A stretch of DNA of 41,013 nucleotides from Pseudomonadota bacterium (GTDB taxonomy: Bacteria > Pseudomonadota > Gammaproteobacteria > Burkholderiales > Methylophilaceae), in assembly GCA_027621535.1 (NCBI GenBank), contig JAQCBB010000008.1:1-41013 (forward strand), in the 5' to 3' direction. Positions 29,025-40,208 of the stretch are shown in pieces. Position numbers and translations under genes: made by a program. How positions within the stretch are numbered: the stretch's first letter is position 1; each line of letters opens with the position of its first letter. Under the pieces are notes generated by a model. It had not been told where the DNA came from. It worked only from the letters and a program-made list of their open reading frames with translations, and searched no databases.

Positions 29025-29053
29025 TTGAAAATAATTTATGATTTAGCTAGAAT
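29025..29053 (+). promoter_or_regulatory. Sigma70-type promoter of rpsT
   Basis: TTGAAA (29025-29030), a 17-base spacer and TAGAAT (29048-29053) form a near-consensus promoter, giving a short leader of about 25 bases before rpsT. A strong promoter suits a ribosomal protein gene that stands alone on this strand. Confidence 0.7.
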
Positions 29054-29083
29054 ATCAACTTACTTTTTCAATTAAAGACATAT

Positions 29084-29344
29084 ATGGCTAATACAATACA
29101 AGCAAGAAAAAGAGCGCGGCAAAATGATAAGCAAAGAGTACACAACGCAAGTTTAAAATCCTCTTTCCGTACAGCTATTAAAAAAATCATGAAAGCTGTT
29201 TTGACTGGCGATAAGAAAGTAGCTAAGGAAACATTCGATTCTAATGTCTCTATTATTGATCGTATTGCAGACAAAAAAATCGTTCACAAAAATAAAGCTG
29301 CTCGTCATAAAAGTCGTCTTAATGCAGCAATCAAATCTCTTTAA
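29084..29344 (+). CDS. rpsT: 30S ribosomal protein S20
   Basis: S20 binds the 5' domain of 16S rRNA early in 30S assembly. The 86-aa product is highly basic and matches the family in length and pattern: [13 protein letters not shown] at the start, RTAIKKI in the middle and [16 protein letters not shown] at the end. It is monocistronic, flanked by the divergent murJ and the convergent purK. The 39-base gap to purK shows no convincing terminator. Confidence 0.97.
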   Translation: MANTIQARKRARQNDKQRVHNASLKSSFRTAIKKIMKAVLTGDKKVAKETFDSNVSIIDRIADKKIVHKNKAARHKSRLNAAIKSL

Positions 29345-29383
29345 TTAAATCAAATTTTTATAAAAAAGAAGTTGCCCCTGTTT

Positions 29384-30517
29384 TTACAGTCTCTTCTTTA
29401 TATCTTGTAAATGTTCAATATGATCGTGACTCAATGTCTCATTTGTAACATAGGTGATATGCCCCATCTTTCTTGTTTTTCTTGGATGCTCCTTACCATA
29501 TAAATGTAAATTCATATTTGGTTCTTCTAATATTGATTCCCAATTTGGCTCATGAAGTTTAGGTTCTTCCCAAACGTCTCCAAGTATATTAATCATTATT
29601 GCATTAGAGTGCTGATCAGGATTACCCAATGGCATTTCTACCAAAGCTCTAACCTGTTGATCAAACTGAGATGAATAACAGGCATCAATTGTATAATGTC
29701 CAGAATTATGGGGTCTAGGAGCGATTTCATTCACAAAGATTTGTTTACCTGATATAAAGAACTCTACTGTCATTACTCCGATATAGTTAAGCTTAAGAGA
29801 AATCATTTTGGCCAAGTCTATGACATTTTTTTTTGTTAAATGATCAATATTTGCTGGTGCAATAGTTGTATCAAGTATTCCATTTACATGAATATTTTCA
29901 GCGACGGGATGAGTTTTAATTTCGCCATTAACAGATCTCGCCAAAATAACAGAAACTTCTTTATCTAATTTAATTTGCTTTTCCAGAACGCAAGGTTTGT
30001 GATTGAATTCAGCAAATGCTTTTAAAGCATCTTCCATACCATTCACTCTTTTCTGACCTTTTCCGTCATAACCAAACTCAGCAATTTTTAAAATACCAGG
30101 AAAGCACTCTTGACTAATTTCGTTAAAATCTTCGATTGAGTTTATAACATAAAAAAGCCCAACAGGTATAGCATTCTCCCTTAGAAATGTTTTTTCTCTG
30201 ATTCGATTTTGCACGATACTAACGGCATTTGCATTGGGATGAACTTGAATTTTTTTAATTAAGTAATCAAGCGATTCTGCGGGTATATTTTCGAACTCAG
30301 TAGATACAGCCTCACAGGTTTGAATGATTTTATCTAATGCCTCCTTATTATCATAGGCATAATTTAGATGAATATCCGCTATTCTTCCAGCTGGACTTTT
30401 AGGATCGGGATCTAAAACAGTTACTTTATAGCCCATTTTATGAGCAGCCATTACAAAATATCTGCCGAGCTGACCGCCCCCAAGTATTGCTAACATTTTT
30501 TTTGGCACGAGCTTCAA
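29384..30517 (-). CDS. purK: N5-carboxyaminoimidazole ribonucleotide synthase PurK
   Basis: PurK carboxylates AIR with ATP and bicarbonate in purine synthesis, feeding PurE encoded just upstream. The 377-aa ATP-grasp protein has LGGGQLGRYF near the start, the ATP-grasp block FDGKGQKR-like GYDGKGQKRV, VEFFISGKQIFVNEIAPRPH and NSGHYTIDAC. I kept the TTG start at 30517: GAGGA lies 8 bases upstream, while the later ATG at 30496 has no Shine-Dalgarno and would remove residues usually present before the GGGQLG loop. A GTG at 30508 is also possible. Confidence 0.95.
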   Translation of the reverse strand: MKLVPKKMLAILGGGQLGRYFVMAAHKMGYKVTVLDPDPKSPAGRIADIHLNYAYDNKEALDKIIQTCEAVSTEFENIPAESLDYLIKKIQVHPNANAVSIVQNRIREKTFLRENAIPVGLFYVINSIEDFNEISQECFPGILKIAEFGYDGKGQKRVNGMEDALKAFAEFNHKPCVLEKQIKLDKEVSVILARSVNGEIKTHPVAENIHVNGILDTTIAPANIDHLTKKNVIDLAKMISLKLNYIGVMTVEFFISGKQIFVNEIAPRPHNSGHYTIDACYSSQFDQQVRALVEMPLGNPDQHSNAIMINILGDVWEEPKLHEPNWESILEEPNMNLHLYGKEHPRKTRKMGHITYVTNETLSHDHIEHLQDIKKRL

Positions 30518-30521
30518 AACA

Positions 30522-31019
30522 TCAGTCCTCTTTAAGCTTCATTTCTTTTACTTTTATTTCTTGATCTGCTCTAAATTTTTTAAGCTTATCTAGTAAATCA
30601 CTATCATCTTGAGCAAACATTGATATCGCAAATAATGCAGCATTAGTAGCACCTGCTTCCCCAATGGCAAAAGTTGCTACTGGGATTCCTTTTGGCATTT
30701 GAACAATTGAATATAAAGAATCATGACCATTTAAGTATTTTGTTGGAATTGGAACTCCAAGCACAGGGAGTCTTGATTTTGAGGCAACCATTCCTGGAAG
30801 ATGCGCCGCACCCCCAGCACCTGCAATTATCAAACTAATGCCATTACTATTTGATGACTCTGCAAAATCAAACATTAGATCAGGTGTCCTGTGTGCTGAA
30901 ACAACTCTAGCTTCATATACAATCCCAAAAAAATCTAAAGTATCTGCAGCGTGTTTCATTACAGGCCAATCGCTGTTTGAACCCATGATTATTGCTACCT
31001 TTTTTAGTTTACTATTCAT
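30522..31019 (-). CDS. purE: N5-carboxyaminoimidazole ribonucleotide mutase PurE
   Basis: PurE moves the carboxyl group of N5-CAIR to give CAIR. The 165-aa product is a class I Pur[13 protein letters not shown] near the start, VVSAHRTPD (39-47, with the catalytic histidine) and [17 protein letters not shown]. It sits between proB (12-base gap) and purK (4-base gap), so the four genes obgE-proB-purE-purK probably form one transcript. Confidence 0.97.
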   Translation of the reverse strand: MNSKLKKVAIIMGSNSDWPVMKHAADTLDFFGIVYEARVVSAHRTPDLMFDFAESSNSNGISLIIAGAGGAAHLPGMVASKSRLPVLGVPIPTKYLNGHDSLYSIVQMPKGIPVATFAIGEAGATNAALFAISMFAQDDSDLLDKLKKFRADQEIKVKEMKLKED

Positions 31020-31031
31020 CTTGTCCTCAAA

Positions 31032-33482
<2,451 letters not shown>

Positions 33483-33495
33483 ATACTATCCTTAA

Positions 33496-33810
33496 CTATT
33501 TAGCGTTTATTTTTTCGATTTTTAGTTCTGTGTAATTTTGACGATGGCCTTGTGATTTTTTATAGTGCTTACGTCTTTTCATTTTAAAAATCTTTACCTT
33601 ATCGTGCTTACCATGAGCCACAACAGATACATCAATATTTGCACCCTTAACTAGAGGAGCTCCAATAGTAGTATTTTCTCCGTCAACAAGAGCCAAAACA
33701 TTATCAATCTTGATTGTTTCACCTTCTTTAGCAGTTAACTTTTCTACCTTAAGTGTATCTCCAACAGATACTTTATATTGTTTCCCGCCAGTTTTAATTA
33801 CAGCTTGCAT
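33496..33810 (-). CDS. rplU: 50S ribosomal protein L21
   Basis: L21 binds 23S rRNA in the 50S subunit. The 104-aa product starts [18 protein letters not shown] and ends with the basic [20 protein letters not shown] segment, typical for the family at normal length. A TAGGA Shine-Dalgarno precedes the ATG. It opens the rplU-rpmA operon, behind a near-consensus promoter, and is divergent from ispB as in many proteobacteria. Confidence 0.98.
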   Translation of the reverse strand: MQAVIKTGGKQYKVSVGDTLKVEKLTAKEGETIKIDNVLALVDGENTTIGAPLVKGANIDVSVVAHGKHDKVKIFKMKRRKHYKKSQGHRQNYTELKIEKINAK

Positions 33811-33855
33811 GATTAAGATTCCTAATTACAACAATTTGTTAAATAAAGACCGTGT

Positions 33856-33884
33856 ATTATATGAAAATTATTTATTTAAATCAA
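33856..33884 (-). promoter_or_regulatory. Sigma70-type promoter of rplU-rpmA
   Basis: On the minus strand, TTGATT (33879-33884), a 17-base spacer and TATAAT (33856-33861) lie about 45 bases before the rplU ATG. The rest of the 136-base gap to ispB is AT-rich; I found no equally good promoter for ispB. Confidence 0.75.
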
Positions 33885-33946
33885 TACAATAATGGCTTAA
33901 AGTTGTTATGTTAATATTTCTTTTTAAATTTAATTAAATTAGATAA

Positions 33947-34921
33947 TTGCTAAATCAAACAATCAAAACTATCTTATCCCCAACCGACCAACTTCTTAAA
34001 GTGAACGAAGTGATCAGGCAATCTTTGAACTCTGATGTTCCATTAATTAACCAAGTATCAAAGCACATCATTGAAGGCGGCGGCAAAAGAATGAGGCCTC
34101 AATGTTTAATAAACCTTGCCGGTATGGTTGGTGAGGTCAAAGATATTCATTATCAATTGGCAGCCATTATCGAATTCATTCACACCGCTACCCTACTTCA
34201 CGATGATGTTGTGGATGAGTCAGAGCAAAGAAGACATTCACAAACAGCTAATGTTAGATTCGGTAACTCAGCAAGCATTTTGGTTGGAGATTTTATATAT
34301 TCCCGGTCATTTCAAATGATGGTTGAATTAAACAATATCGAAATAATGGATATATTAGCCCATACCACAAACAAAATTGCCGAGGGCGAGGTACTCCAGC
34401 TTATTAATAAGCACAATGTTGAATTAAGTGACGATCAGTACAATGAAATCATTCAATTTAAAACGGGAGTGTTGTTTGAAGCATGTGGCAAATTGGCATC
34501 AATTGGGAACCAATGCACTCCTCATCAAAAAAATGGACTTGCACAAATTGGACGTATTTATGGTCACATATACCAACTGGTTGATGATCTTTTAGATTAC
34601 TCTGGCCAAACAAATGTTGTTGGTAAGAATTTAGGGGATGACCTTAAGGATGGAAAAATGACACTTCCATTACTAATTGCTTATCGAAAATCATCACAAA
34701 ATGATAAAGAAATTATAAAAAAAGCAATTAATCAAGGTGACGTTAGTCAACTAACTAAAATTTTTGAAATTATTAAAAAAACGAATGCAATTCAGCATGT
34801 TCGGGCACAAGTCAAATATCGCATTGATCAAATTGAAGATACTCTGAGTAATTTTGATAATAATGTATACAAGGAAAGAATATCTACTTCTTTTAAAAAC
34901 TCACTAAATAGAAAGACTTAA
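33947..34921 (+). CDS. ispB: Octaprenyl (polyprenyl) diphosphate synthase IspB
   Basis: IspB builds the long isoprenoid side chain of ubiquinone from farnesyl diphosphate and IPP. The 324-aa product has both aspartate-rich motifs, DDVVD (86-90, in LLHDDVVDESEQRR) and DDLLD (213-217), plus GGGKRMRP and the FKTGVLFEACGKLA region. The chain length of the product cannot be read from sequence by eye. The start is a TTG at 33947: an in-frame stop lies directly before it and no ATG fits, while the N-terminus aligns with family members at this point. Confidence 0.94.
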   Translation: MLNQTIKTILSPTDQLLKVNEVIRQSLNSDVPLINQVSKHIIEGGGKRMRPQCLINLAGMVGEVKDIHYQLAAIIEFIHTATLLHDDVVDESEQRRHSQTANVRFGNSASILVGDFIYSRSFQMMVELNNIEIMDILAHTTNKIAEGEVLQLINKHNVELSDDQYNEIIQFKTGVLFEACGKLASIGNQCTPHQKNGLAQIGRIYGHIYQLVDDLLDYSGQTNVVGKNLGDDLKDGKMTLPLLIAYRKSSQNDKEIIKKAINQGDVSQLTKIFEIIKKTNAIQHVRAQVKYRIDQIEDTLSNFDNNVYKERISTSFKNSLNRKT

Positions 34922-34942
34922 GTTAATCACCATTCAAAATTC

Positions 34943-35503
34943 ATGGATAAAAAAATTTTATTATTTGGTTTTATTGGATCAGGAAAATCAACCCTGGCAA
35001 ATTCATTAAGTAATGATTTTAAAATTATTGAACTAGACCAGATTAATAAAAATATTCTAGAGCCAGGAGGTTTGGGAAATAAAGCATTATTCAAGCAAAT
35101 TGGAAATAGTTATTTTAATTCTGATAATTCCATAAAAAAAGATATGCTTAAACAAGAAATTTTTTTTAATAAAGTCTTTAAAACACAAATTGAAGAGATT
35201 CTTCACCCATTAATTTATCAAGAAGTACAGAGGATAATTATGAATCTTGATCGGTTTATAATTGTGGCTCCTTTAGTCAAAAAAATTATAAAAAAAATTA
35301 ATTTTAATAAAAAAGTGATGCTAACCTGTAATTCTCAGGAGCTAATAAAACGAGTACAATTAAGAGATGGCTTAAATTATGAAATGATTGAAAAGATAAT
35401 TGAATCACAAACAGAAGATTATAAATCTGTTACACCAGATTTAATGATTGAAAATAGTTTAGATCTTGAGACACAAAAACATATATTTAAAAATCAATTA
35501 TGA
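34943..35503 (+). CDS. coaE: Dephospho-CoA kinase CoaE
   Basis: CoaE phosphorylates dephospho-CoA, the last step of coenzyme A synthesis. The 186-aa product has the P-loop GFIGSGKST (9-17), a substrate-site block I-x-L-D-Q-I-N followed by EPGGLGNKALFKQIG, the LHPLIYQEV helix and RDGLNYEMIEKIIESQ, equivalent to the RDxxxxxxxxxIxxxQ lid segment. It is somewhat short (E. coli 206 aa). It shares ATGA with zapD. In relatives type IV pilus genes often lie between ispB and coaE; here only 21 bases do. Confidence 0.93.
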   Translation: MDKKILLFGFIGSGKSTLANSLSNDFKIIELDQINKNILEPGGLGNKALFKQIGNSYFNSDNSIKKDMLKQEIFFNKVFKTQIEEILHPLIYQEVQRIIMNLDRFIIVAPLVKKIIKKINFNKKVMLTCNSQELIKRVQLRDGLNYEMIEKIIESQTEDYKSVTPDLMIENSLDLETQKHIFKNQL

Positions 35504-36213
35504 TAAACATTGAATTTGCCCTTAATGAAAAATTTAGAAAATATCTCAAACTAGAGTATTTGTTTAATCAATATGATTTCTTCATAAAGCAAAAACATAA
35601 TCAGTATATTTCAAATGTGATTTTTAGTATTATTTTTAAGCTCAATTCTAATGCGGCCAGAGCAGATGTCAAAGTAGAACTAATTAATGATTTACAAAGA
35701 ATCGAAAATAAATACAAAAATCGCCATGAGGAAGCAAGAATACTGAAAAAGAGACTTGAAAAAATTAATTCTTTTTCACATTATTCATTAATTGGCGACA
35801 AAATAATGCAGGAATTACAATTAAGAGCAGATTCTCCCATTGGAATAAATGATATTGATTTTCCTAAATATAAAATTTGGAATGAGTTAAAAGATACTCG
35901 AAGCAAAAATATTTATTTTAAAAATCTAACTAAAGATCTTCTTGCCATCAAAGAATCAATCTACTTTATTCTAAGAATACTTAGAAAGCCTGTCAAAAAA
36001 GAGGATTTAATAGCAACAAATATGATGGCGCAAATAAAAATAAACCCCCTCGATCGTTATGAATTGATGACAATCTCTGTTAAAAGTAGAGTTATGTATG
36101 AAGCTTCAATTTCAGCAAATAAATATGCAATAAATTTTAATTTTACGCATCCTGATAATGAAACAAAAATAAAAAAAATAATAAAATTTACTGTTTTTCT
36201 TAATCATTTATAA
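35500..36213 (+). CDS. zapD: Cell division protein ZapD
   Basis: ZapD (formerly YacF, DUF1342) crosslinks FtsZ filaments in the division ring. The 237-aa product is divergent but begins with the family pattern, IEFALNEKFRKYLKLEYLF, and has a helical first half (dense in Lys and Glu) followed by a beta-rich second half, of a length close to E. coli ZapD (247 aa). The coaE-zapD order, joined by an ATGA overlap, is the conserved one and supports the call. Confidence 0.88.
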   Translation: MINIEFALNEKFRKYLKLEYLFNQYDFFIKQKHNQYISNVIFSIIFKLNSNAARADVKVELINDLQRIENKYKNRHEEARILKKRLEKINSFSHYSLIGDKIMQELQLRADSPIGINDIDFPKYKIWNELKDTRSKNIYFKNLTKDLLAIKESIYFILRILRKPVKKEDLIATNMMAQIKINPLDRYELMTISVKSRVMYEASISANKYAINFNFTHPDNETKIKKIIKFTVFLNHL

Positions 36214-36229
36214 AGCAAATAAGGAAATA

Positions 36230-36640
36230 ATGAATAAATTTTTGTTAATTTTAATATTAATCATTACTTCGAATGTTTATTCAGAAGTTAAATTTAATAA
36301 TGCTGTCATTAAAAATAATTTTGGGAAAAAAGTAACGGCTGGTTTTATTGAAATTCTAGCAGATGAAGATCTTGCGATAAAAAAAATTCAATCAGCATTT
36401 AGTCCAAAAATTGAGATTCATTCCATGGAAATGGAAAATGACGTAATGAAAATGCGAAAGATCGATAGTCCTAAAATTTCAAAAAATAAACCATTTATTT
36501 TAAAAAAAGGGGGTAATCATTTAATGATTTATGACATTACTCAAAATCTTGATGAGCAAAAAAAAGTTATGTTAAATTTTGTATTTATAAAAAACGATGG
36601 AACTGAAATATCCTCTGATGTTGAATTCTTAGTTCAGTAG
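36230..36640 (+). CDS. Periplasmic copper chaperone, PCu(A)C family
   Basis: PCu(A)C proteins carry Cu(I) in the periplasm and deliver it to the CuA/CuB sites of cytochrome oxidases. The 136-aa protein has a signal peptide (hydrophobic run, cleavage near VYS-EV) and the full copper motif H-x10-M-x21-H-x-M: His64, Met75, His97 and Met99 (IHSMEMENDVMKM, then GGNHLM). A strong AAGGA precedes its ATG, 16 bases after zapD, so it is likely cotranscribed. Its 3' end overlaps the convergent Nudix gene by 12 bases. No SCO or oxidase gene is adjacent. Confidence 0.92.
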   Translation: MNKFLLILILIITSNVYSEVKFNNAVIKNNFGKKVTAGFIEILADEDLAIKKIQSAFSPKIEIHSMEMENDVMKMRKIDSPKISKNKPFILKKGGNHLMIYDITQNLDEQKKVMLNFVFIKNDGTEISSDVEFLVQ

Positions 36641-37564
36641 GTCCCATATTTTTCTTTGCGAGGCTATACCGACTGCTCCATTATTATAACTATCATCCAA
36701 GTCTTCCAAATCCATGCCGCCTAAAGCGTAAACAGGAATGTCAACTTGATTTACAATAGCCTTGAAAGCATCCCAGCCCATCCCCTTTGTTAACGGATGG
36801 CTCTTTGTTTCAAAGACTTGAGATAACACAACAAAGTTAATCCCCAGTTTTTGTGCATATTGAATATTTTCCAAACTATGAACAGATGCCGAGTTTATTT
36901 TATTTGAATTAAGTTGAGTTTGTTTAAGTAGGTCACTTTCGGTAAAGTGAATTCCAAAATCCGATGATAATTCATGAACATGTCTCGAGTTGACGAGGAT
37001 GTGTCTATTAATTTTTTTTAAGTCTAATTCAAGATTTATTAGCTTGTCTTTTTCTAGCTTGGGCTCTCTTATTTGAATAAAAAATTCTCTTTTACTGGTT
37101 TTAATTTTTTTGTGAAACTCTGGATTTTCATAAGCATCTGTTATTAGATATAAGGGAGGTAATGATAATGCTCTTAAAATATATAAATTTTTAGGGAGAA
37201 TCTGCTCGGGCCAATCTTCAATATTTTTTGGATCTATCCACTTATATTCGGCAACATCTTTATTCTTAATTTCTCCGATCCATTTATGAATTAAAAAAAA
37301 AGTCACTTGTAAAATTTTATCGTCTTGATTAAATTCACGGGTTATCCATCTGGAAGCGCCTATTACGTTTATGTTTATTTCTTCAAGTAATTCCCTTTTT
37401 AAACATTGTTCAAGCGATTCATCAGTTTCAAGCTTACCTCCTGGAAATTCCCAATACTCGGGCCATGATTGAGAGGCTAATCTTTTTGTTAGAAGTACAT
37501 TATGATTTTGATCAAACAAAATTCCAGCAGAAACTCGTATCTTTTTAGGTTCTATATTCTGCAT
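36629..37564 (-). CDS. Nudix hydrolase / TenI-ThiE-like fusion protein
   Basis: The N-terminal half (about 8-130) is a MutT-like Nudix hydrolase with a complete Nudix box: Gly43, Glu49, Arg57-Glu58-Leu59, Glu61-Glu62, preceded by WPEYWEFPGG; such enzymes clean oxidised dGTP. The C-terminal half (about 138-311) is a TIM-barrel of the thiamine-phosphate synthase/TenI type: LYLITDA, FIQIREPK, GIHFTESDL, SVHSLENI and YALGGMD. The fusion is known in betaproteobacteria beside argJ. Usual phosphate-binding ThiE elements (HLGQ, GPxFxT) look altered, so thiamine synthesis is doubtful. It overlaps argJ by 20 bases. Confidence 0.9.
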   Translation of the reverse strand: MQNIEPKKIRVSAGILFDQNHNVLLTKRLASQSWPEYWEFPGGKLETDESLEQCLKRELLEEININVIGASRWITREFNQDDKILQVTFFLIHKWIGEIKNKDVAEYKWIDPKNIEDWPEQILPKNLYILRALSLPPLYLITDAYENPEFHKKIKTSKREFFIQIREPKLEKDKLINLELDLKKINRHILVNSRHVHELSSDFGIHFTESDLLKQTQLNSNKINSASVHSLENIQYAQKLGINFVVLSQVFETKSHPLTKGMGWDAFKAIVNQVDIPVYALGGMDLEDLDDSYNNGAVGIASQRKIWDLLN

Positions 37565-38777
37565 TAATTTTTATATACTCATATGAAAGATCCGTAGTTA
37601 AAACTGTTGATGTTATCTTTCCCCTCTTTAGGTTAACACTGAGCATAAACTCTTTTGCTTTCATTGCTTTCAAAGCTTTAGTTTCAGAATATGATGGTGA
37701 AATTTTTCCATTTTGAACAACAAAATTATTATTCAATTTAATGTCGATAAGGTCAGTGTCAATATCAAATGATGAAATGTTACCTAAAGCCGATAAAATT
37801 CGTCCCAGATTAGGATCTGAGGCAAAAAAAGCTGTTTTTACAAGAGGTGAATTCCCAATAGCTTTTCCAGCAATCTTTACCTCATCAATATTTTTTGCAT
37901 TTTTAATTTCAATCTTTATAAATTTAGTTGCACCTTCTCCATCACGAATTATCATTTCTGCTAATTGTCCAGCAATGCTCATTAGTCTATTTCTTAATTG
38001 AATGTATAAAGAATTTTTTGTTTCTATTAACTTATTTTTTGCTAAATTGGAACAGCTTATTAAAAAAGAATCATTTGTTGAGGTATCACCATCAACAGTA
38101 ATAAGATTAAAAGTTCTCTCAACGACCTCATGAACTATACAATTTAACATTTTTTTAGTTATATTTGCATCTAAAAAAATAAACCCCAGCATTGTTGCCA
38201 TATTTGGGTTAATCATGCCCGATCCTTTTGCAATTCCAGTACATGATATTTCATTCTTGCCTAAAAAAAACTTTTGGCTTATCGCCTTAGGAATAGTATC
38301 AGTTGTCATTATCGCTCTAGCAGCATCAATCCAATGAGAATTATATTTGACTTGTTTAGAGCAATTATCTTGTATAGCTTGAGTAATTCTTTTCATCGGT
38401 AAAGGCTGAAGAATCACCCCCGTTGAAAAAGGAAGAATGGAGTTTGAATTAACATTAAAATTAATTGAAAGTAGTGAATTTATTTTTTTAGCATCATCAA
38501 TTCCATTTTTTCCAGTTCCAGCATTCGCATTACCAGAATTGATAACAAGTAATCTCGGGTTATGTTTTTTTAAATTTTCTTTAGCCAATAAAACAGGGGC
38601 TGCACAAAATTTATTTTTAGTGAAAACAGCAGCAGTTATGGCTTTATCATTTAATTCAAAAATTAAAAAATCATTTTTTTTTGATTTTTCTTTTACTTTT
38701 GCATTAAATGTTAAGAAACTAAATCCAGGCACTGGAAGTATGTCTTTTTTTAATGGTTTTTTTAAATTAACACTCAC
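37545..38777 (-). CDS. argJ: Bifunctional glutamate N-acetyltransferase / amino-acid acetyltransferase ArgJ
   Basis: ArgJ transfers acetyl from N-acetylornithine to glutamate in the cyclic arginine pathway. The 410-aa precursor is expected to cleave itself before the nucleophile Thr195 in MINPNMATMLGF, after the KGSGMI segment. VINSGNANAGTG, LPFSTGVI and TVDGDTSTNDS are also typical. The start is GTG at 38777, forming a GTGA overlap with the cysS stop; no ATG fits nearby. Whether it has the second, acetyl-CoA dependent activity cannot be read from sequence. Confidence 0.96.
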   Translation of the reverse strand: MSVNLKKPLKKDILPVPGFSFLTFNAKVKEKSKKNDFLIFELNDKAITAAVFTKNKFCAAPVLLAKENLKKHNPRLLVINSGNANAGTGKNGIDDAKKINSLLSINFNVNSNSILPFSTGVILQPLPMKRITQAIQDNCSKQVKYNSHWIDAARAIMTTDTIPKAISQKFFLGKNEISCTGIAKGSGMINPNMATMLGFIFLDANITKKMLNCIVHEVVERTFNLITVDGDTSTNDSFLISCSNLAKNKLIETKNSLYIQLRNRLMSIAGQLAEMIIRDGEGATKFIKIEIKNAKNIDEVKIAGKAIGNSPLVKTAFFASDPNLGRILSALGNISSFDIDTDLIDIKLNNNFVVQNGKISPSYSETKALKAMKAKEFMLSVNLKRGKITSTVLTTDLSYEYIKINAEYRT

Positions 38778-40135
38778 TTCTTCCTCCAGACTGTTCCTTG
38801 CGGGGTATCTTCTAACAGCGCACCATAAGATTCAATTTGTTTTCTTATTTGATCGGCTGTTTGATAATCCTTATTAATCTTGGCTTGATTTCTGTCATCT
38901 ATCAACTGTTCAACTAAAGTTGCATCAATTTCCAATGAGTCCATAAGAAATTTATCAGAGGCTATCGACATTAATCCGATTTTTTTTAACAGAGTAAAAA
39001 TTTCATTAGCGAGAAGATTATCTATTTTTTTATTTAAGGTGTTTAACAACTCAAAAATAATTGCTATTGCTTTTGGAGAATTAAAGTCATCATCCATAGC
39101 ATTTCTAAATTCTGCCAAATAAGGCTTATCCCAATCCAATTCGACTTCTTTACAGGGGTAGTTTCGCAAAGCTATATATATTTTTTTAATAGCACTCTCA
39201 GCATCTTCAAGATTTTTATTCGAGTAATTGAGAGGACTCCTATAATGTGACCTTAAAATAAAAAAACGTAAAATCTCTCCGTTATAATCTTTTAACACCG
39301 TCTTTAAGGTAAAAAAGTTACCTAATGATTTAGACATTTTTTCATCATCAACTTTTACAAACCCATTATGAATCCAGTAGTTTGCCATTTTTTGGTCATG
39401 GCATGATTCAGATTGCGCTATCTCATTTTCATGATGAGGAAAAATTAAGTCCTGCCCTCCTCCATGAATATCAAAACTTTTTCCTAAATACTTTGTACTC
39501 ATTGCAGAACACTCAATATGCCACCCTGGCCTTCCATCGCCCCAAGGTGATGGCCAGCAAGGTTCATTATTTTTTGTTTTTTTCCACAATACGAAATCAA
39601 ATGGATTTTTCTTATTTTGATCTAATTCAACTCTTGAACCTGCATTTAAATCATCCAAATTCTTTTTTGACAAATTTCCATAATCTGGAAATTTTGAAAT
39701 ATCAAAAAAAATATCCCCATTATCGCCAACATAAGCAATCCCTTTGCTTTTCAGATCTTTAATCATCTCAATCATTTCATCAATCGATTCGGTTGCTTTT
39801 GGCTGATGGGATGGCTCAAGAATATTAAGCTCAACAGCATCATCAACCATAGATTGAATATACTTAGCCGTTATTTCTGAAAAATGACAATGGCTTATAT
39901 TAGCTTTATTTAAAATTTTGTCATCAATATCAGTAATATTTCTAATGTAGGTAACTGAATAACCAGATTCCATTAACCATCTATAGATCAAGTCAAAAAC
40001 AATCATTACCCTTGCATGACCAACATGACAGTCATCATATACAGTCATTCCACACACATACATACTTACTTGTTTTGGAACAATTGAATGAAATATTTCT
40101 TTTTTGCCTGTATAAGAATTAAAAATTTTTATCAT
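38774..40135 (-). CDS. cysS: Cysteine--tRNA ligase
   Basis: CysRS charges tRNA-Cys. The 453-aa protein shows the class I HIGH box as HVGH (37-40), KMSKS at 266-270, and the zinc ligands Cys28 in YVCGMTVYD, the cysteine of WHIECSAMS and the [15 protein letters not shown] block. The C-terminal anticodon-binding region ends [18 protein letters not shown]. It heads the cysS-argJ-Nudix group and is divergent from the TPR gene; no clear promoter was found in the 73-base gap. Confidence 0.98.
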   Translation of the reverse strand: MIKIFNSYTGKKEIFHSIVPKQVSMYVCGMTVYDDCHVGHARVMIVFDLIYRWLMESGYSVTYIRNITDIDDKILNKANISHCHFSEITAKYIQSMVDDAVELNILEPSHQPKATESIDEMIEMIKDLKSKGIAYVGDNGDIFFDISKFPDYGNLSKKNLDDLNAGSRVELDQNKKNPFDFVLWKKTKNNEPCWPSPWGDGRPGWHIECSAMSTKYLGKSFDIHGGGQDLIFPHHENEIAQSESCHDQKMANYWIHNGFVKVDDEKMSKSLGNFFTLKTVLKDYNGEILRFFILRSHYRSPLNYSNKNLEDAESAIKKIYIALRNYPCKEVELDWDKPYLAEFRNAMDDDFNSPKAIAIIFELLNTLNKKIDNLLANEIFTLLKKIGLMSIASDKFLMDSLEIDATLVEQLIDDRNQAKINKDYQTADQIRKQIESYGALLEDTPQGTVWRKK

Positions 40136-40208
40136 GTGTAGATATCAATAGTAAGAGTATGGGTAATTTGCTAAAATTGTATTTTATTAAATTTAGTCAA
40201 ATTATAGT

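Noticed and set aside
29345-29383. Possible terminator between rpsT and purK
   Set aside because: Only a 4-base stem (CTGT/ACAG) and a distant AAGAAG/CTTCTT pairing are visible; too weak to call.
38437-38877. 146-codon hydrophobic open frame opposite argJ/cysS
   Set aside because: Hydrophobicity is the expected by-product of the reverse complement of Lys/Asn-rich coding; both facing genes are clear.
39382-39762. 126-codon open frame opposite cysS
   Set aside because: Shadow frame within a gene with complete class I synthetase motifs.
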